Positions 7,158 to 8,436 of a stretch of DNA of 8,436 bases are shown piece by piece (position 1 is the first letter of the stretch; the number at the start of each line of letters is the position of its first letter). The DNA is from PVC group bacterium. GTDB taxonomy: Bacteria > Verrucomicrobiota > Kiritimatiellia > CAIKKV01 > PXCX01. The notes under the pieces are model-generated. The model saw only the letters and a list, made by a program, of their open reading frames with translations. It was not told where the DNA came from and did no database searches. The position numbers and the translations under genes are program-made. The stretch is from positions 1 through 8,436 of the forward strand of contig PWZG01000557.1 of NCBI GenBank assembly GCA_003567575.1. The letters run 5' to 3'.

Positions 7158-8264
7158 ATGAATGTAAATCTCAATAAAAGACCGGTAATCGATCAAACGC
7201 TTGCCACCACCGGCGAAAGGGCCTTGATTGAGCGGATCAGACGCCGGGTAATGGCGTCGGGGACGCCATTAACGGACGGTCTCAGGGTTGGGATCGGTGA
7301 CGATTGCGCCGTAACCATGCCACCCGATCCGGCGCAATGGGATACGTTGCTTACATCAGATGCCGTCATCGAGAACGTCCACTTTATGCCGGCGACCGAT
7401 GCCGCCCTGGTTGGCCATAAAGCCATTGGCCGCTGTCTCAGCGATGTGGCTGCCATGGGAGGCGAACCTTGCTGGGCACTGGTCAATCTGGTCGCACCGC
7501 CGTCAACGCCGCTCGCCTGGGCCGATGCGATGATGAACGGTCTGATCGATACGGCGGCCACCTGCGCCGCCACCGTGGTCGGAGGAGATGTCGCGACGGG
7601 ACCGACATTGCAAGTTCATGTGTTTCTGGTTGGCCGTGTCGCGGTCGGCCACGCGGTCCGCCGCGATGGCGCGCGCCCCGGCGATGCCATTTTTGTGACC
7701 GGTCAACTGGGTGGTTCGCTGGCGGGACGCCACCTGACGTTTCAACCGCGGCTGGCGGAAGGCGCGTGGCTGCGCGCCGGCGGATGGGCAAGCGCCATGA
7801 TCGATCTAAGCGATGGTCTGGGCATCGATGCACGCCGGTTGCTGACGGCATCCGGCGTGGCCGGCCGGATCTTTCTGGATCAGCTCCCGTTGACCGCGGC
7901 TGCCGCCAATATGAAGGACGGAAGTACGGCACTCGATCATGCGCTGAGTGATGGCGAAGATTACGAGTTGCTTTTTTCCGTCAATTCCGCTAAAAAGGAT
8001 ACCATTCTAAAGGAATGGGCTGACGCGGGATTAACCACGACTTGTACCCGGATCGGTGAAATCGTCGAAGGCGACGCCGGCCGCCTTGAGGGTGTGACGG
8101 CTGAAGGCGATATCCTCCCACTGGAAAAAGGTTATGAACATTTTGGAACCTCAAACACGGCAAACCCGTTCGGCAGCGGCAACGCGTGCACTGGCCGCCG
8201 AATGGCTGACGCAATGGACGGCGACCGAAACCGTGACCCTGGCGTTGATGGGCGACCTGGGTAG
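7158..8264 (+). CDS. thiL: Thiamine-monophosphate kinase with an unusual C-terminal extension
   Basis: The enzyme phosphorylates thiamine monophosphate with ATP to give thiamine diphosphate, the active cofactor, in the cytoplasm. ThiL/PurM-family landmarks are 'GIGDDCAV' (45-52), 'TSDAVIENVHF' (66-76), 'GRCLSDVAAMGGEP' (91-104), 'VGGDVATG' (141-148), 'IDLSDGLGID' (215-224) and 'GEDYELLF' (266-273); the Asp residues in these motifs bind magnesium and nucleotide in the family. The reading frame gives 368 residues, but the conserved body ends at 'GYEHF' (residue 329), close to the 325 of E. coli ThiL. The remaining 39 residues are polar, Gly/Asp/Arg-rich and wholly overlap tsaE in another frame. 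The ATG at 7158 is ten bases after the previous stop and lacks a clear Shine-Dalgarno site, so re-initiation after the GGDD-repeat gene is likely. Confidence 0.93.
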   Translation: MNVNLNKRPVIDQTLATTGERALIERIRRRVMASGTPLTDGLRVGIGDDCAVTMPPDPAQWDTLLTSDAVIENVHFMPATDAALVGHKAIGRCLSDVAAMGGEPCWALVNLVAPPSTPLAWADAMMNGLIDTAATCAATVVGGDVATGPTLQVHVFLVGRVAVGHAVRRDGARPGDAIFVTGQLGGSLAGRHLTFQPRLAEGAWLRAGGWASAMIDLSDGLGIDARRLLTASGVAGRIFLDQLPLTAAAANMKDGSTALDHALSDGEDYELLFSVNSAKKDTILKEWADAGLTTTCTRIGEIVEGDAGRLEGVTAEGDILPLEKGYEHFGTSNTANPFGSGNACTGRRMADAMDGDRNRDPGVDGRPG

Positions 8265-8436
8265 CGGAAAAACGTGTTTTGTCCAGGGATTGGCCCGGGC
8301 TATGGGTATCGCCGAACCGGTGACCAGCCCGACATTTACCATTGTCAACGAGTACCAGGGTCGGGATCGTAAACTGTTTCATGCGGACTGGTACCGGCTT
8401 AATGATGAGATGGACGTAGAAACCCTGGGCCTTGAC
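8134..8436 (+). CDS. tsaE: TsaE, ATPase of tRNA t6A synthesis (3' end outside window)
   Basis: The window holds 101 residues of a protein usually about 150 long. Visible motifs are the Walker A loop 'GDLGSGKT' (40-47), 'SPTFTIVNEY' (65-74) and 'HADWYRL' (83-89), followed by the expected acidic segment ending 'LGLD'. TsaE works with TsaB and TsaD to make N6-threonylcarbamoyladenosine at position 37 of tRNAs that read ANN codons, and is essential in many bacteria. The ATG at 8134 lies inside the last conserved codons of thiL (the 'GYEHF' segment), with an A-rich AAAAAGG at 8125-8131 close before it. The overlap with the extended thiL frame is 131 bases; with a normal thiL stop it would be about 14. 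The reading frame runs open to the window edge, so the gene is cut by the window rather than broken. Confidence 0.93.
   Translation, partial: MNILEPQTRQTRSAAATRALAAEWLTQWTATETVTLALMGDLGSGKTCFVQGLARAMGIAEPVTSPTFTIVNEYQGRDRKLFHADWYRLNDEMDVETLGLD

Overview
The window is one densely packed, all-forward gene run of moderately GC-rich bacterial DNA. No tRNA, rRNA, CRISPR array, insertion sequence or factor-independent terminator was seen. The gene mix suggests a Gram-negative, glycan-degrading bacterium: a signal-peptide-bearing DUF4838 protein, a small outer-membrane barrel, a GGDD-repeat secreted protein, and thiL next to tsaE. I infer the PVC superphylum (Kiritimatiellota, Verrucomicrobiota, Lentisphaerota or Planctomycetota) from gene content only, with moderate to low confidence.

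Layout: (1) 1-150, the 3' end of a probable Gfo/Idh/MocA oxidoreductase, whose stop shares one base with the start of nagB. (2) 150-950, nagB, glucosamine-6-phosphate deaminase. (3) 951-1002, a 52-base gap with an inverted repeat whose right arm contains the next gene's ribosome binding site. (4) 1003-1761, a secreted probable outer-membrane beta-barrel protein, overlapping by ATGA with (5) 1758-2594, a YggT-family multi-pass membrane protein. (6) 2624-5116, a large secreted DUF4838 protein with a C-terminal beta-sandwich. (7) 5126-7147, a secreted protein whose C-terminal half is a run of about thirteen GGDD-type repeats with a core period of 26-27 residues. (8) 7158-8264, thiL, thiamine-monophosphate kinase, with an unusual C-terminal extension. 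(9) 8134-8436, the start of tsaE, the tRNA t6A ATPase, cut by the window end.

How they fit together: the left part (sugar-type oxidoreductase, NagB) points to cytoplasmic sugar and amino-sugar catabolism. The middle part encodes envelope and exported proteins that could act on or bind a polymer outside the cytoplasm (DUF4838 protein, GGDD-repeat protein, barrel). The right part is housekeeping (thiamine diphosphate synthesis, tRNA modification). Gaps are 9-52 bases and several genes overlap, so at least part of the run is probably co-transcribed. That all the genes share one function is not shown. The most unusual items are the GGDD-repeat protein, the 131-base thiL/tsaE overlap that looks like a lost stop codon, and altered phosphate-site residues in NagB.
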